Source: Acetobacteraceae bacterium (GTDB taxonomy: Bacteria > Pseudomonadota > Alphaproteobacteria > Acetobacterales > Acetobacteraceae). From it: a DNA stretch of 64,000 nucleotides. Within the stretch, counting starts at the first letter, position 1; every line of letters begins with the position of its first letter. The translations under genes were made by a program, and so were the position numbers. Location of the stretch: positions 1 to 64,000 of the forward strand of contig JASHOA010000009.1 of assembly GCA_030041375.1 (NCBI GenBank), written 5' to 3'. Below are positions 8,324-16,953 of the stretch, one piece after another. The notes below the pieces were generated by a model. The model saw nothing but the letters and a program-made list of their open reading frames with translations, was not told the origin of the DNA and did no database searches.

Positions 8324-10645
8324 ATGCAGACAGAGGAGGTTGTCGATTCCGGTTCCGCTCGTTCGGATAGCGAACCAAAGAGGCTCTGGCTGCGCGTGGG
8401 CGTGCCGATCGGTGGCGTGGCGCTGGTCATCGCCGCCATCCTTGCGATCACGCTTTACACCGACCGTGTCAATCGCGCCGGGGTCCTGGCCCTCTCGAAC
8501 AACCTTCTGGCCGGGCTGCAGGCGCGCATCGCCCGGCAGGTGAGCGGCTATCTCGATCCGGCCACGCGGGCGGCGCTGCTGACGCGGGACATGGTCACGC
8601 GGAATGCGATCGCCGATCCGCGCACCGCCTTGCAGGCGTTCGCGGCCAGCGCATTGCGGGAGATTCCGCAGATCGACGCGATGTACGTCGCGGATCCGGC
8701 CGGCAACTTCATGATGGTCCGGCGCGGTCCCGCCGGCGGGACCGCAACGAAAATGATCCGCAATGAGCCCGGACCGCGCGAGGTGAGCTGGGTCTACCGC
8801 GACCGAGCCGGAGAGATCACCCGGGTCGAGCAGACCCCGAAGGACAATTACGACCCGCGCACGCGCGGCTGGTACCAGGGCGCGCTCAAGACGAGCGACG
8901 TATTCTGGAGCGACGTCTATATCTTCTTCACCGACCGGGCACCGGGTGTGACGGCGGCGATCCGCTTCGACGACCCGACACGCGGGGAAAGAGTGTTCGG
9001 CGTCGACATCACGTTGAAGGCGCTTTCCGCCTTTCTCGCCTCGCTCCATGTCGGCCGCGGCGGCCGCGTGGTGATCATCGATGACACCGGCCGCGTGATT
9101 GCCGCCCCGGATACGGACAAGCTCGTGCGCGGCGAGGGGGATGAGCTTGAGGCCGTGCGGGTCGACGAACTCGGCGATCCAGTGTTGACCGGCGCTTATG
9201 ACCGGTTCCGCGTCGAAGGCTATGGGCGAAGGGTGATCACGGTGAAGGGCGAGCCGATCGTTTCGATTGCCACCCGACTTCCCGCGGCGGGACGCAAATG
9301 GTCGCTCCTGATCGTGGTGCCGGAAAGGGACTTCATCGGATTCGTAGCCGCCAACAGCCGGCGCGCGCTGGCGCTGTCGCTGGTCGTCGTGGTGCTGACG
9401 GCGCTGCTCGCGGCGTTCCTGGTGCGCCAGGGCCTGCGCGCGGATCGGACGGCGCGGCTGCTGCTCGATCGCGGGCGGGCGGTGGAACGGCAGGGCGCGG
9501 CTTTCGCCGGGCTTGCCCGGCAGACGGACCTCCTCGACCCGACGCGGGAAGAACCGGTCAGAGCAGTGACGGAGACGCTGGCCGAACTGGCGGCGGCGCG
9601 TCGCGCCAGCATCTGGCGGGTCAGCGAAGGGGCGCGCAAGCTCGGCTGCGAGGACGCCTATGAACGCGAGAGCGCGGGCCATGTCAGCGGGCTCGAGCTT
9701 GCGCGCTCGGAACTGCCGCAGTTCTTCGCCGCCCTCGCCGCCGGCGAGGAGATCGAGAGCGCGGATGCGGCCAATGACCGGCGGCTGGCGGAACTGCACC
9801 GCGTTCTGATGCACGGGTTCGGGAGCCGCGCGCTCACCGTCGTTCCCGTCATGGCGCGGGAGAGAATCGCCGGTGCGATCATGCTCGAGGATGCGGCGGG
9901 ACTTTCCGAGGTGCGCGACATCCTTCCGGCAATCGCCAGCATCCTGGCGATCCGCATGCAGAGCAGCGAGGAAAGAGAGGATCGGCGCGTCGTCGAGACG
10001 GTGGCCGAACGGCCGGGTGCGCAACCGGTCGAGGCCGGCGAGCGCAGCTTCGAGGCCGAGCTGACCCTGCGCGGCCTGGAGGCGAGGATGATCGGCGCGG
10101 ACGTGTTTCCGGCGGTCGCGGCGATGGCAGTGAAGTTCGGTGATCCGGCGGCGATTGCGGCGCGGCCTGGCAACGATGCTTGCATCGTGGCCGACCGGAT
10201 TGCCGAGGCGATGCAGGCCATCGCAGTCAGCCACGACATCCCTTATATGAAGCTCGTCGGCCACGAGGTGGTGGCGGCGGCTGGGTTCACTGCCAACGAC
10301 GAGGGTGCGGTGGTGCGCATTGCCGATGCTGCGCTGGCCATCCGCGAGAAGTGCCTGGAGGCGTTCGAAGAGGCCGGGCAGCCGCCGACATTTCATATCG
10401 GGATCGATTTCGGCATTGCGATCGGCAGTGAGGTCGGCCGCCAGCCGCGGCTGTTCAACCTGTGGGGCGAAGCGGTGCGTACCGCGGATGCCATGGCGAG
10501 CACGGCGGCGGGCGCCGGCTCGATCCAGGTGAGCGAGGCGGCCTACCAGCGCCTTCGGCGGCAGTTCCTGTTCCGTCCGCGCGGCAGCTTCTACCTGCCG
10601 CAAGTCGGCGCGGCACGGACTTTCGTGCTGGCAAGCCGGTCATGA
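8324..10645 (+). CDS. membrane sensor with dCache, GAF and degenerate class III cyclase domain
   Basis: 773 aa. TM helix at about 23-47 (VGVPIGGVALVIAAILAITL), periplasmic double-Cache-like domain to about 340 (with DNYDPRTRGWYQGAL and VFGVDITL typical of dCache_1), TM at about 345-370, a GAF-like segment to about 560, and a class III nucleotide cyclase homology domain at about 600-770. In the cyclase domain the first metal Asp is kept (KFGDP). The second metal position in the G-D motif reads KLVGHEV, and the segment normally ending in V-N-x-x-x-R reads WGEAVRTADAM. The domain is therefore probably not an active cyclase and may be a binding or scaffold module. Its stop overlaps the MlaE start (ATGA), tying it to lipid transport. 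Ligand unknown. Confidence 0.8.
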   Translation: MQTEEVVDSGSARSDSEPKRLWLRVGVPIGGVALVIAAILAITLYTDRVNRAGVLALSNNLLAGLQARIARQVSGYLDPATRAALLTRDMVTRNAIADPRTALQAFAASALREIPQIDAMYVADPAGNFMMVRRGPAGGTATKMIRNEPGPREVSWVYRDRAGEITRVEQTPKDNYDPRTRGWYQGALKTSDVFWSDVYIFFTDRAPGVTAAIRFDDPTRGERVFGVDITLKALSAFLASLHVGRGGRVVIIDDTGRVIAAPDTDKLVRGEGDELEAVRVDELGDPVLTGAYDRFRVEGYGRRVITVKGEPIVSIATRLPAAGRKWSLLIVVPERDFIGFVAANSRRALALSLVVVVLTALLAAFLVRQGLRADRTARLLLDRGRAVERQGAAFAGLARQTDLLDPTREEPVRAVTETLAELAAARRASIWRVSEGARKLGCEDAYERESAGHVSGLELARSELPQFFAALAAGEEIESADAANDRRLAELHRVLMHGFGSRALTVVPVMARERIAGAIMLEDAAGLSEVRDILPAIASILAIRMQSSEEREDRRVVETVAERPGAQPVEAGERSFEAELTLRGLEARMIGADVFPAVAAMAVKFGDPAAIAARPGNDACIVADRIAEAMQAIAVSHDIPYMKLVGHEVVAAAGFTANDEGAVVRIADAALAIREKCLEAFEEAGQPPTFHIGIDFGIAIGSEVGRQPRLFNLWGEAVRTADAMASTAAGAGSIQVSEAAYQRLRRQFLFRPRGSFYLPQVGAARTFVLASRS

Positions 10646-11460
10646 GCGGAGCGAGCGCGCCACCTGCCCCGGCGTGGTCCAGCGCGATGCTGGCGGCGAT
10701 CGGGCGGCTGGTGCGACGGCGGGCGGAATTCCTGCTGATGCTGGCGGCGCTGAGCTGGGGCGTGCTGAGCGAGGCGGCGCGCCCGGCCTCATGGCGCCGC
10801 ACCGTGCGCGCGGAGTTCCGCCGCACGCTTGTGCAGGCGGCCGGAGGCGGCCTCACCACGACCGTGGTCACGGCCGTGCTGACCGGGCTCGCGATGGTGG
10901 CCGAGACGCTTTACTGGCTCGGGGTTGCGGGCCAGGGGCAGCTTGCCGCGCCGATCCTCGTTACTCTGCTCGTGCGCGAAATCACACCGTTGCTGATCGG
11001 GCTGATCCTGCTCGGTCGCAGCGGTACGGTCGTGGTCGAGGAGGTGGGCGGGCTCAGGCTCGGCGGGCAGATGCGGGTACTGGCGGCACTCGGGATCGAC
11101 CCGTTCCTTCTGCTCGTGCTGCCACGCGCACTGGCGCTGGCGGTGGCAAGCTTCACGCTTGGGGTCGTGTTCGCGCTGACCGCCCTCGTTGTCGGCTTCG
11201 TCGCGGGCAGCCTGCTCGGTGCCGTGGCAGGATCCGTCTGGAGTTTTCTCGACCAGGTGCTGGCGGCGATGCGGGCGGCGGATTTCGCCCTCTTTCCCGC
11301 CAAGCTGGTGGTGATCGGGCTGCTTGTCGCGCTCACCGCCTGCCTCACCGGAATGAGGGCCGGTGCGGGGGACGACATGGCGAGGCTGCTGCCGCGCGGC
11401 TTCGTGCGCGGCCTGGTGGCGATCATGACCGCGAGCCTCGTTCTCAGCCTGGCGGCGTGA
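10642..11460 (+). CDS. mlaE: MlaE/YrbE-type ABC permease of an MCE transport system
   Basis: 272-aa inner-membrane permease starting at the ATG that overlaps the sensor's stop. MlaE-family features: a first hydrophobic stretch at about 60-85, LLVREITPLLIGLILLGRSG in the middle (the conserved R-E-x-x-P segment), EVGGLRLGGQMRVLAALGIDPF (coupling helix region with E and G residues) and several C-terminal helices. MCE permeases move phospholipids or other lipids between inner and outer membranes together with an ATPase and a periplasmic MlaD ring. Followed after 4 bases by the ATPase-like gene. Confidence 0.88.
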   Translation: MSGASAPPAPAWSSAMLAAIGRLVRRRAEFLLMLAALSWGVLSEAARPASWRRTVRAEFRRTLVQAAGGGLTTTVVTAVLTGLAMVAETLYWLGVAGQGQLAAPILVTLLVREITPLLIGLILLGRSGTVVVEEVGGLRLGGQMRVLAALGIDPFLLLVLPRALALAVASFTLGVVFALTALVVGFVAGSLLGAVAGSVWSFLDQVLAAMRAADFALFPAKLVVIGLLVALTACLTGMRAGAGDDMARLLPRGFVRGLVAIMTASLVLSLAA

Positions 11461-11464
11461 CGCG

Positions 11465-12163
11465 ATGGCGGGGGGTGCGGCCATTCTGCAACTCCGCTCG
11501 GCGCAACCGGCGAGCGGGGAGTGTGATCTGCCGCCGGTGCCGTTCGACCTGGAACTGGCGGCGGGCGATCTCGCCCTCATCGAGGTGCGGAGTCCGGCCT
11601 GGGCCGCGGAGTTCGCCGATCTTTGCAGCGGCCTGATGCCGCTCAGGCAGGGCAGTGTGAGCTTTCTCGGACGGGATTGGGCGGCGATACCGGAAACGCT
11701 GGCGGCGGCGCTGCGCGGGCGCATCGGCCGGGTGCACGGAGGCGGGGCCTGGATCGGATTTGCCGGCACCGACCTCAACATTCTGCTGCCGCAGCTACAC
11801 CACACGCGCCGGCCGCCGGCCGCCTTGCGCGATGCGGCGGCTGAGCTTGCCCGCGGATTCGGGCTGCCCGGCCTGCCGCTGACGCGGCCCGGGGCGCTGT
11901 CAGCCTCTGACCTTGCGCGGGCCGCGCTGGTGCGTGCATTCCTGGGCGAGCCCCGCCTCCTGTTGCTGGAGCATCCGACCAAAGGGCAGTTCGCGGATCT
12001 GGTCGCGCCTTTGCTCAATGCGCTGGCAGCGGTGCGCGACCGCGGTGCCGCGGGGATTTGGCTGACGGGCAGCGACTTTGTCTGGAACGACCGCTCGTTT
12101 CCGGCGACAGTGCGGCTCCGCCTGACGGAGCGCGGCCTGCTCAGGCTGCGCCTGGCGGCATGA
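11465..12163 (+). CDS. MlaF-position ABC ATPase homologue lacking all catalytic motifs
   Basis: 232 aa, in the slot where MCE operons carry the MlaF ATPase. Length and block order fit an ABC domain (GSVSFLGRDW after the P-loop position, RAALVRAFLGEPRLLLLEHPT as the signature-Walker B helix and strand). Each motif is altered. The P-loop position reads IEVRSPAWAAEF with no GKS/T, the Q-loop Gln is replaced (RVHGGGAW), the signature reads LSASD, Walker B Asp-Glu reads Glu-His, and the switch His region reads LTGSDF. The frame is intact and translationally coupled (ATGA) to mlaD, so this looks like a maintained pseudo-ATPase rather than decay. It may be structural, or need a catalytic partner encoded elsewhere. 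Confidence 0.75.
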   Translation: MAGGAAILQLRSAQPASGECDLPPVPFDLELAAGDLALIEVRSPAWAAEFADLCSGLMPLRQGSVSFLGRDWAAIPETLAAALRGRIGRVHGGGAWIGFAGTDLNILLPQLHHTRRPPAALRDAAAELARGFGLPGLPLTRPGALSASDLARAALVRAFLGEPRLLLLEHPTKGQFADLVAPLLNALAAVRDRGAAGIWLTGSDFVWNDRSFPATVRLRLTERGLLRLRLAA

Positions 12164-13143
12164 TCCGGCTGCGCCACACGGAGGAGTGGGTCGGGCTGCT
12201 GGTGATTGCCGCCGTGGTGCTGTTCTTCGGCGCGGTGCTGGAGGCGGGCGTGCTGCGCGACTGGTTCCGGCCTGCGGCGCAACTGCGCATCCTGCTGCCG
12301 GATTCCGGCGTCGGGGGACTGGTCGCCGGCGCGGATGTACAGGTGCTCGGCACGCACGCCGGCACGGTGCGGCGCGTGGTGCTCAATCCGGGCCAGCCGA
12401 TCTATGCCGAAGCCGACATCGACCGGCAGGCCGAGCCGTTCATCCGGCGCGACAGCCAGGCCGTGATACGCCGCACCTTTGGTGTCGCGGGCGCGGCGTA
12501 CCTGGATATCTCCCGCGGCACCGGGAAAGCGCTGGACTGGCAGTACGCGGTCATTCGCGCGAAGGTTGAAACCGGCCCCACCGACACGCTGACGGCGATC
12601 CTGAACGAGGTAACGGAGAAGGTCTTTCCGGTGCTGGACGACGCGAAGCGCACGATGGACGCTTTGGCCAACCTCACGGCGGGAATGAACGCGGGCCGGG
12701 GGACGATCGGCCGGCTTCTGACCGACGATACGCTTGCGACCAAGGCGGAGCAGGACGTTGCAGATCTCGGTGCGGCAATCACGGAGCTGCACGAGGCTGC
12801 CGGAAAACTCAACGATGCTGCCGGAAATATCGACACGCTCGCTGCGAGCGCCGCCTCCGGCAAGGAGAGTGTGCCGGAGCTGATCAGCCGGGCGAACGTG
12901 CTGCTTGCCAACCTGCAATCGGCGACCCGAGAGCTGGCGCTCGCGGCGCCGCAACTGCCGGCGATTACGCGCAATCTCTCGGGTGCTGCGGCCAATCTGC
13001 CGGCGCTGCTGACGCAGACGCAGGCGACAGCGGCAGACCTGCAGCGCCTGGTGACCCAGCTTCGGGGACTGTGGCTGCTGGGCGGCGGCGGGCGTTCGCT
13101 GCCGGAGCCGAGACGCCTGCCGGCCAGCCAGATCCAGCCGTGA
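12160..13143 (+). CDS. mlaD: MlaD/MCE-domain membrane-anchored lipid-binding protein
   Basis: 327 aa from the ATG overlapping the previous stop. One N-terminal TM helix (about 10-30), then a single MCE domain at about 38-120 (VGGLVAGADVQVLGTHAGTV is the typical MCE core, followed by FGVAGAAYLDIS). A long Ala-rich helical region at about 140-310 is probably a coiled coil or needle. MCE proteins form hexameric rings in the periplasm that carry hydrophobic substrates. The stop overlaps the next start (GTGA). Confidence 0.88.
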   Translation: MIRLRHTEEWVGLLVIAAVVLFFGAVLEAGVLRDWFRPAAQLRILLPDSGVGGLVAGADVQVLGTHAGTVRRVVLNPGQPIYAEADIDRQAEPFIRRDSQAVIRRTFGVAGAAYLDISRGTGKALDWQYAVIRAKVETGPTDTLTAILNEVTEKVFPVLDDAKRTMDALANLTAGMNAGRGTIGRLLTDDTLATKAEQDVADLGAAITELHEAAGKLNDAAGNIDTLAASAASGKESVPELISRANVLLANLQSATRELALAAPQLPAITRNLSGAAANLPALLTQTQATAADLQRLVTQLRGLWLLGGGGRSLPEPRRLPASQIQP

Positions 13144-14045
13144 ACAGGGCCTTTTTTGTCGCCGCGACCTTGGCCGCCGCGCTGCTCACCCGGTGCGGGG
13201 GCGGCACGGCGCCGGTGACAAAGCCGACCGACACGGCGATGCAGCGGACTTCGGAAGCGGGCAACCTTGCCTTCACGATGGACCGCCCGGCCGAGGCGGC
13301 GGCGCAGTACGAGCAGGCGCTGCAACGCGCCGAGGCGCGCGACGATGCAGCCGCGATCGGCGATTACGGCTATGACCTTGCGGTCGCCGATCTTGCTGCC
13401 GATCAGTCGAAGAAGGCGCTGGCGGCGGCTCGCATGACCCGGATCGAGCTGGCACGGCGAGGTCTTTCGGCTTTTCCTGCGTTGCAACTGGCGGAAGCCA
13501 CTGCGCTCTACAGGCTCGGAGAGCGAGCGGAGGCGGCGCGCCTGGCCAGGGTGGTCGAAGCCGGCGACGATGCGGCCGCCGCCGCCGGCGCGAGCTTCCT
13601 CCTCGGCCTGATCGCGGATGAATCGGGCGACCAGGCCGGGCTGGACGCTGCGCTGGCCCGGCTCTCCCATCCGGCGACGAACGAAGAGAGCGCGGATGCC
13701 TTCGAGCTCGCAGCGCGGCGGGACCTTCGCGATGGCGATTTCGCCACCGCGGCGCGCGAGGCTGAGCGCGCGGCTGAACTCAGGCGAACCGGCCTCGACT
13801 ATCGTGGCATGGCGCGTGCGCTCGCCTTGCAGGGAGCGGCCGAAGCCGAGGCGGGCGACAGCAGCGCGGCGGCGAACCTTTATATCCGTGCTGCGCAGAG
13901 CGCCGCCGCGCAAGGAGATGCCGATACCGCGCGCCCGTGGCTGCGACGGGCGCTGGCTCTGGCCAACACGCCGGCGCTGAGAATGCTGGCAGAGCAGACA
14001 CTCGCGGATCTGGCGAATGCTCCGGGCACGGCGGGCCGCCGCTGA
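13140..14045 (+). CDS. exported TPR-repeat protein, putative lipoprotein of the MCE operon
   Basis: 301 aa, GTG start overlapping the mlaD stop. A short hydrophobic N-terminus (FFVAATLAAALLTRCGGG) could be a lipoprotein signal, though LTRC is a poor lipobox because Arg sits at -1. The rest is helical with TPR-like repeats (AGNLAFTMDRPAEAAAQYEQAL, then several Ala-rich helix pairs). It occupies the position where other MCE operons encode an auxiliary lipoprotein (PqiC/MlaC-type), but has no resemblance to those. It may link the transporter to the outer membrane or assemble it. Function unknown. Confidence 0.6.
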   Translation: MNRAFFVAATLAAALLTRCGGGTAPVTKPTDTAMQRTSEAGNLAFTMDRPAEAAAQYEQALQRAEARDDAAAIGDYGYDLAVADLAADQSKKALAAARMTRIELARRGLSAFPALQLAEATALYRLGERAEAARLARVVEAGDDAAAAAGASFLLGLIADESGDQAGLDAALARLSHPATNEESADAFELAARRDLRDGDFATAAREAERAAELRRTGLDYRGMARALALQGAAEAEAGDSSAAANLYIRAAQSAAAQGDADTARPWLRRALALANTPALRMLAEQTLADLANAPGTAGRR

Positions 14046-14048
14046 GGC

Positions 14049-14100
14049 GGCCCGCGATCGCCCGACGCGGAATCGTCGGAGGGCGTGAATCGCGGGCTCG
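14049..14100 (-). repeat. dispersed repeat, copy C (hairpin 2 only)
   Basis: GCCCGCGAT at 14050-14058 pairs with ATCGCGGGC at 14089-14097, with the same inner sequence as the other copies. The hairpin-1 half is missing. It starts four bases after the TPR gene stop in a convergent gap, consistent with a 3'-end element. Confidence 0.8.
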
Positions 14101-14136
14101 AATCAACCGCGCCAGCGCTGCTCCGCTCAGAAAATA

Positions 14137-15522
14137 TCAGGCGACGGCGGGAGTTGCGGCGATGTCGGAGTGCTGGGAGGTGAACTTGCAGGACGGCGTG
14201 TCCATCTCCCGGAGCTTCTGCTGGCGGTAGAAGAACGGGCTGTTCGCGGCCGGGCAGAAATGGGTGACGAGGCTCAGGCGCGTGCGTTCCGGCCTGGTGA
14301 CAGGCGAGCCGCCGTGCGCGAGGTCGGCGTGCCAGATCAGGAGGTCACCCTTGCGGCCGAGAAACGATGTTTTCGTGTGGTTGTACTGGCGGGCGTCCTC
14401 GTGCAGGCTGGCGAGGAACTTGTCGTGCTCGGCGCCGTAGTCGGCGTCGGCGGTGTTCATCCATTTGCTGACGCCACCGAAGCGATAGTCCGGGGCGCGG
14501 TGGCTGCCGACGAAATACTGGAGCTCACCGGTGCCCTGCTCGATATCCTCGAGTGCGAGCCAGGTCGCGGCCAGCGCGAGCGGATTGCCATCCACCCGCA
14601 CGTAGGCGGTGTCCTTGTGCATGGGCTGCTGGGAACCGTGCCAGAAGGTGAGGCTCTGGAACGCCTGCGGCTTGTCGTCGAAGATGGTGTGCAGGAACTC
14701 GACCACCGGCGGGGCGCTGATCGCGGCCCGCGCGGCGGCGGAATAGGCGAACGCATCGAGCAGCTTGGTGCGGCCCCCGCGGTAGGAGATGTCGGGGGGC
14801 AGGACGCGGAGCTGACCGTCGGGCTCGTGGGTTTCCATGCGCATGGTGGGCGGCGGGTTGGCCCAGAACGCTTCGAGGTCGGCGACGATGCGATCGACGA
14901 CGACCTCGGGGACCGCCTTCTCGATGACGAGATAGCCGTCGCGCACGAAACGAAAAATCCGCTCGGCGAGAAGATCGGAGACGAGGCCGAGACGATGCCG
15001 TTCGGCGAGGCGAACGACCCAATCGGAGCGGTCGATCCAGAGGCCGCCGAAGTGACTGGAATAGGTGGCCTCGGAGGCAGCCTTGCGGGCGGCGGGTGGC
15101 GCTTCCGGCATGCCGAGATAGAGATCCGTTTCGGTAAAGCGGACGCGGATGCGCGCCGCATCCCCAGCACTGATTTCGGGCGGGAAATCGAAACGGAACT
15201 CGCATCTGCCGTCGCCGAAGCCGGACTCCTTCACGTCGTCGCGGGGGTTCTCAGCCCGGCACTGAGCGATGGTGCGGCCGTCGAGCACGATGTCGAGCAG
15301 GGGTTTCATTTCGGATGCCCCGACGATCGTGATCCAGCCGGAAATGCCGTGACGGTCGAAGCGCTCGAACGCGCCGCGCACATTGATGCCAGGTGCCGCG
15401 GGCGGGGATGCGGCCGGAACTTCCTTGACGGCGACTTCGGCCACCCGAATGGGCAGCACGGAGACCTCGGCGCTTTCCGCCACTGTCGTCTTTCCGCCGC
15501 GGCGCTTTTCCGCTTGCAGCAT
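14137..15522 (-). CDS. phytanoyl-CoA dioxygenase (PhyH)-like Fe(II)/2-oxoglutarate enzyme with extra N-terminal domain
   Basis: 461 aa. The C-terminal two thirds are a PhyH double-stranded beta-helix: iron ligands His302 and Asp304 in MHKDTAYV, distal His403 in LAHGGSP, and an Arg about 11 residues later (PERTRLS) for 2-oxoglutarate. Around residues 48-130 is a separate small beta module (HGISGWITIV ... DIVLDGRTIAQCRAENPRDD). It resembles modules attached to glycosyltransferases and other surface-polysaccharide enzymes. Next to a divergent sulfotransferase-like gene, this suggests hydroxylation in cell-surface glycan or lipid tailoring rather than phytanate breakdown. That role is inferred. 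Confidence 0.8.
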   Translation of the reverse strand: MLQAEKRRGGKTTVAESAEVSVLPIRVAEVAVKEVPAASPPAAPGINVRGAFERFDRHGISGWITIVGASEMKPLLDIVLDGRTIAQCRAENPRDDVKESGFGDGRCEFRFDFPPEISAGDAARIRVRFTETDLYLGMPEAPPAARKAASEATYSSHFGGLWIDRSDWVVRLAERHRLGLVSDLLAERIFRFVRDGYLVIEKAVPEVVVDRIVADLEAFWANPPPTMRMETHEPDGQLRVLPPDISYRGGRTKLLDAFAYSAAARAAISAPPVVEFLHTIFDDKPQAFQSLTFWHGSQQPMHKDTAYVRVDGNPLALAATWLALEDIEQGTGELQYFVGSHRAPDYRFGGVSKWMNTADADYGAEHDKFLASLHEDARQYNHTKTSFLGRKGDLLIWHADLAHGGSPVTRPERTRLSLVTHFCPAANSPFFYRQQKLREMDTPSCKFTSQHSDIAATPAVA

Positions 15523-15844
15523 GATGGTGCTCGCCCCTTATCGGTCGGGTCAGACAGGACCCGGACCGGTGCATTCAGCCTATCGCAGATGCTTCGAGAG
15601 AGGCAAGCCGCGCAACCGTGACGAAAATGCGATGAAATGCCGGGCGAAGCTTGCAGGAGCAGGGTCAGTCAGCACCACCGGCGGGTGCGCTTGCGCGTAA
15701 AGGGCGCCATGGTAGTGTCGGCGTACCGACGTTCCGGGCGATGGCCGCTCGCGGAGCGGAGGACGTCAGCGCGCGGGAGCCCGGCACGGGCGCGGCACGC
15801 GCATCATCGCCAACAAGGACCCCAACAAGGACCGATGTGACCGC
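15523..15844. other. 322-bp divergent promoter region
   Basis: Gap between the divergent dioxygenase and sulfotransferase-like genes. It must hold both promoters, but I find no clear -35/-10 pair, palindrome or RNA element. Confidence 0.4.
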
Positions 15845-16936
15845 ATGGACGAACTCGTGCTCCACCTCGGCATGCCGAAGACCGGCAGCTCCGCGCTGCA
15901 GGTGTTCCTGGCCCGCAATCGCGATGCGCTGCTCGCGCGCGGCGTCGACTACCTGCCGATCGGCGAATTCCAGCTCGGCGTCAAAGGCCGGATCACGGCT
16001 GGCAACGGCGCGTTTCTTGCGCGCACGCTGCTGGCGTCGGACTCACCGGCCAGGATCGACGAGCCGGAGCGGCATCGCGCCGAGTTCGAGGCCGCGGTGG
16101 CGAACAGCAGCGCGCGCATCGGCGTCGTTTCGAGCGAGCTTCTCATCGATGCCAGGCAGGAGGAGATCGGGCCGCTGATCGTGGGCCTCAGGGAGCGCGG
16201 CATGGCCGTGAAGGCGCTCTATTACATCCGCCGGCACGACCAGTTCCTTGCCTCCGCCTACATGCAGCAGGTCAAGCGGCACGGCTACACGGACCTGCCG
16301 GAGACCTACGTGCGGATCGCCTACAAGCAGCATCCGTTCCTGAAATATCACAGCTTCTACCGCTACCTGTGCGAGCTGTTCCGATCCGGCAATGTGATCT
16401 GTCGAATCTATGACGGCGCGGTGATGCAGGGCAGCGGGCTGTTTCACGATTTCCTGAAGGCGCTCGGAGTTTCCGCCGAGGGCCTCGCGCTCGAAGTGCC
16501 GGATGTGAATACCAGCCTCTCGCCGAAGGAAGTGGCGATCATGCTGCTGATCAACCGCTACCACCCGCGCATGCAGTTCTCCGACTTCGTGGTCGAGAAT
16601 GCGGTTACCTCCGGGACGATGAAGGCCGGAATCGAACACAACATCCTGCCGGCGGCGCTGCTGGCCGAGGTGGAGGAATATTTCCGTGAAGAGAACCGCC
16701 TGATGGCGCAGGAATATTTCGGGCGCGAGACATTATTCGGGGCCAGGCCGTACAGCGAACCGGCCGGGACGGCGGAGAGGCCGGAGCTTGGGCTCGAAGA
16801 CCTGATCACGTTCTTCGGCGGGCTCATGGTACGCTACGACCAGCGGATCGTCGAACTCGATCAGCGGATCGTCGAACTGGGCAAGGTGATCCGCTTGCTG
16901 CGCAACGAGATGCACGGCGCGAAGGCGGCGGACTGA
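15845..16936 (+). CDS. sulfotransferase-like protein with C-terminal coiled coil
   Basis: 363 aa. The N-terminus LVLHLGMPKTGSSALQVFL is a PAPS 5'-phosphosulfate-binding loop, and IRRHDQFLASAYMQQVK around residues 127-145 is in the place of the 3'-phosphate-binding motif. Together these indicate transfer of sulfate from PAPS, probably to a surface polysaccharide. The last 50 residues form a short coiled coil containing two tandem DQRIVEL heptads. No signal or TM segment. Divergent from the PhyH-like gene. Acceptor unknown; loss of activity cannot be excluded without alignment. Confidence 0.75.
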   Translation: MDELVLHLGMPKTGSSALQVFLARNRDALLARGVDYLPIGEFQLGVKGRITAGNGAFLARTLLASDSPARIDEPERHRAEFEAAVANSSARIGVVSSELLIDARQEEIGPLIVGLRERGMAVKALYYIRRHDQFLASAYMQQVKRHGYTDLPETYVRIAYKQHPFLKYHSFYRYLCELFRSGNVICRIYDGAVMQGSGLFHDFLKALGVSAEGLALEVPDVNTSLSPKEVAIMLLINRYHPRMQFSDFVVENAVTSGTMKAGIEHNILPAALLAEVEEYFREENRLMAQEYFGRETLFGARPYSEPAGTAERPELGLEDLITFFGGLMVRYDQRIVELDQRIVELGKVIRLLRNEMHGAKAAD

Positions 16937-16953
16937 GCCCGGCCGCCCGCTTC

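Noticed and set aside
8291-10603. 770-codon open frame on minus opposite the cyclase-like gene
   Set aside because: Arg/His-rich product with no family likeness; the plus-strand frame has clear dCache, GAF and cyclase blocks. Typical antisense frame of high-GC DNA.
12160-13143. longer MlaD start near 12058
   Set aside because: Would overlap the ATPase-like gene by about 100 bp and add residues before the TM anchor; the ATGA overlap at 12160 is the usual arrangement.
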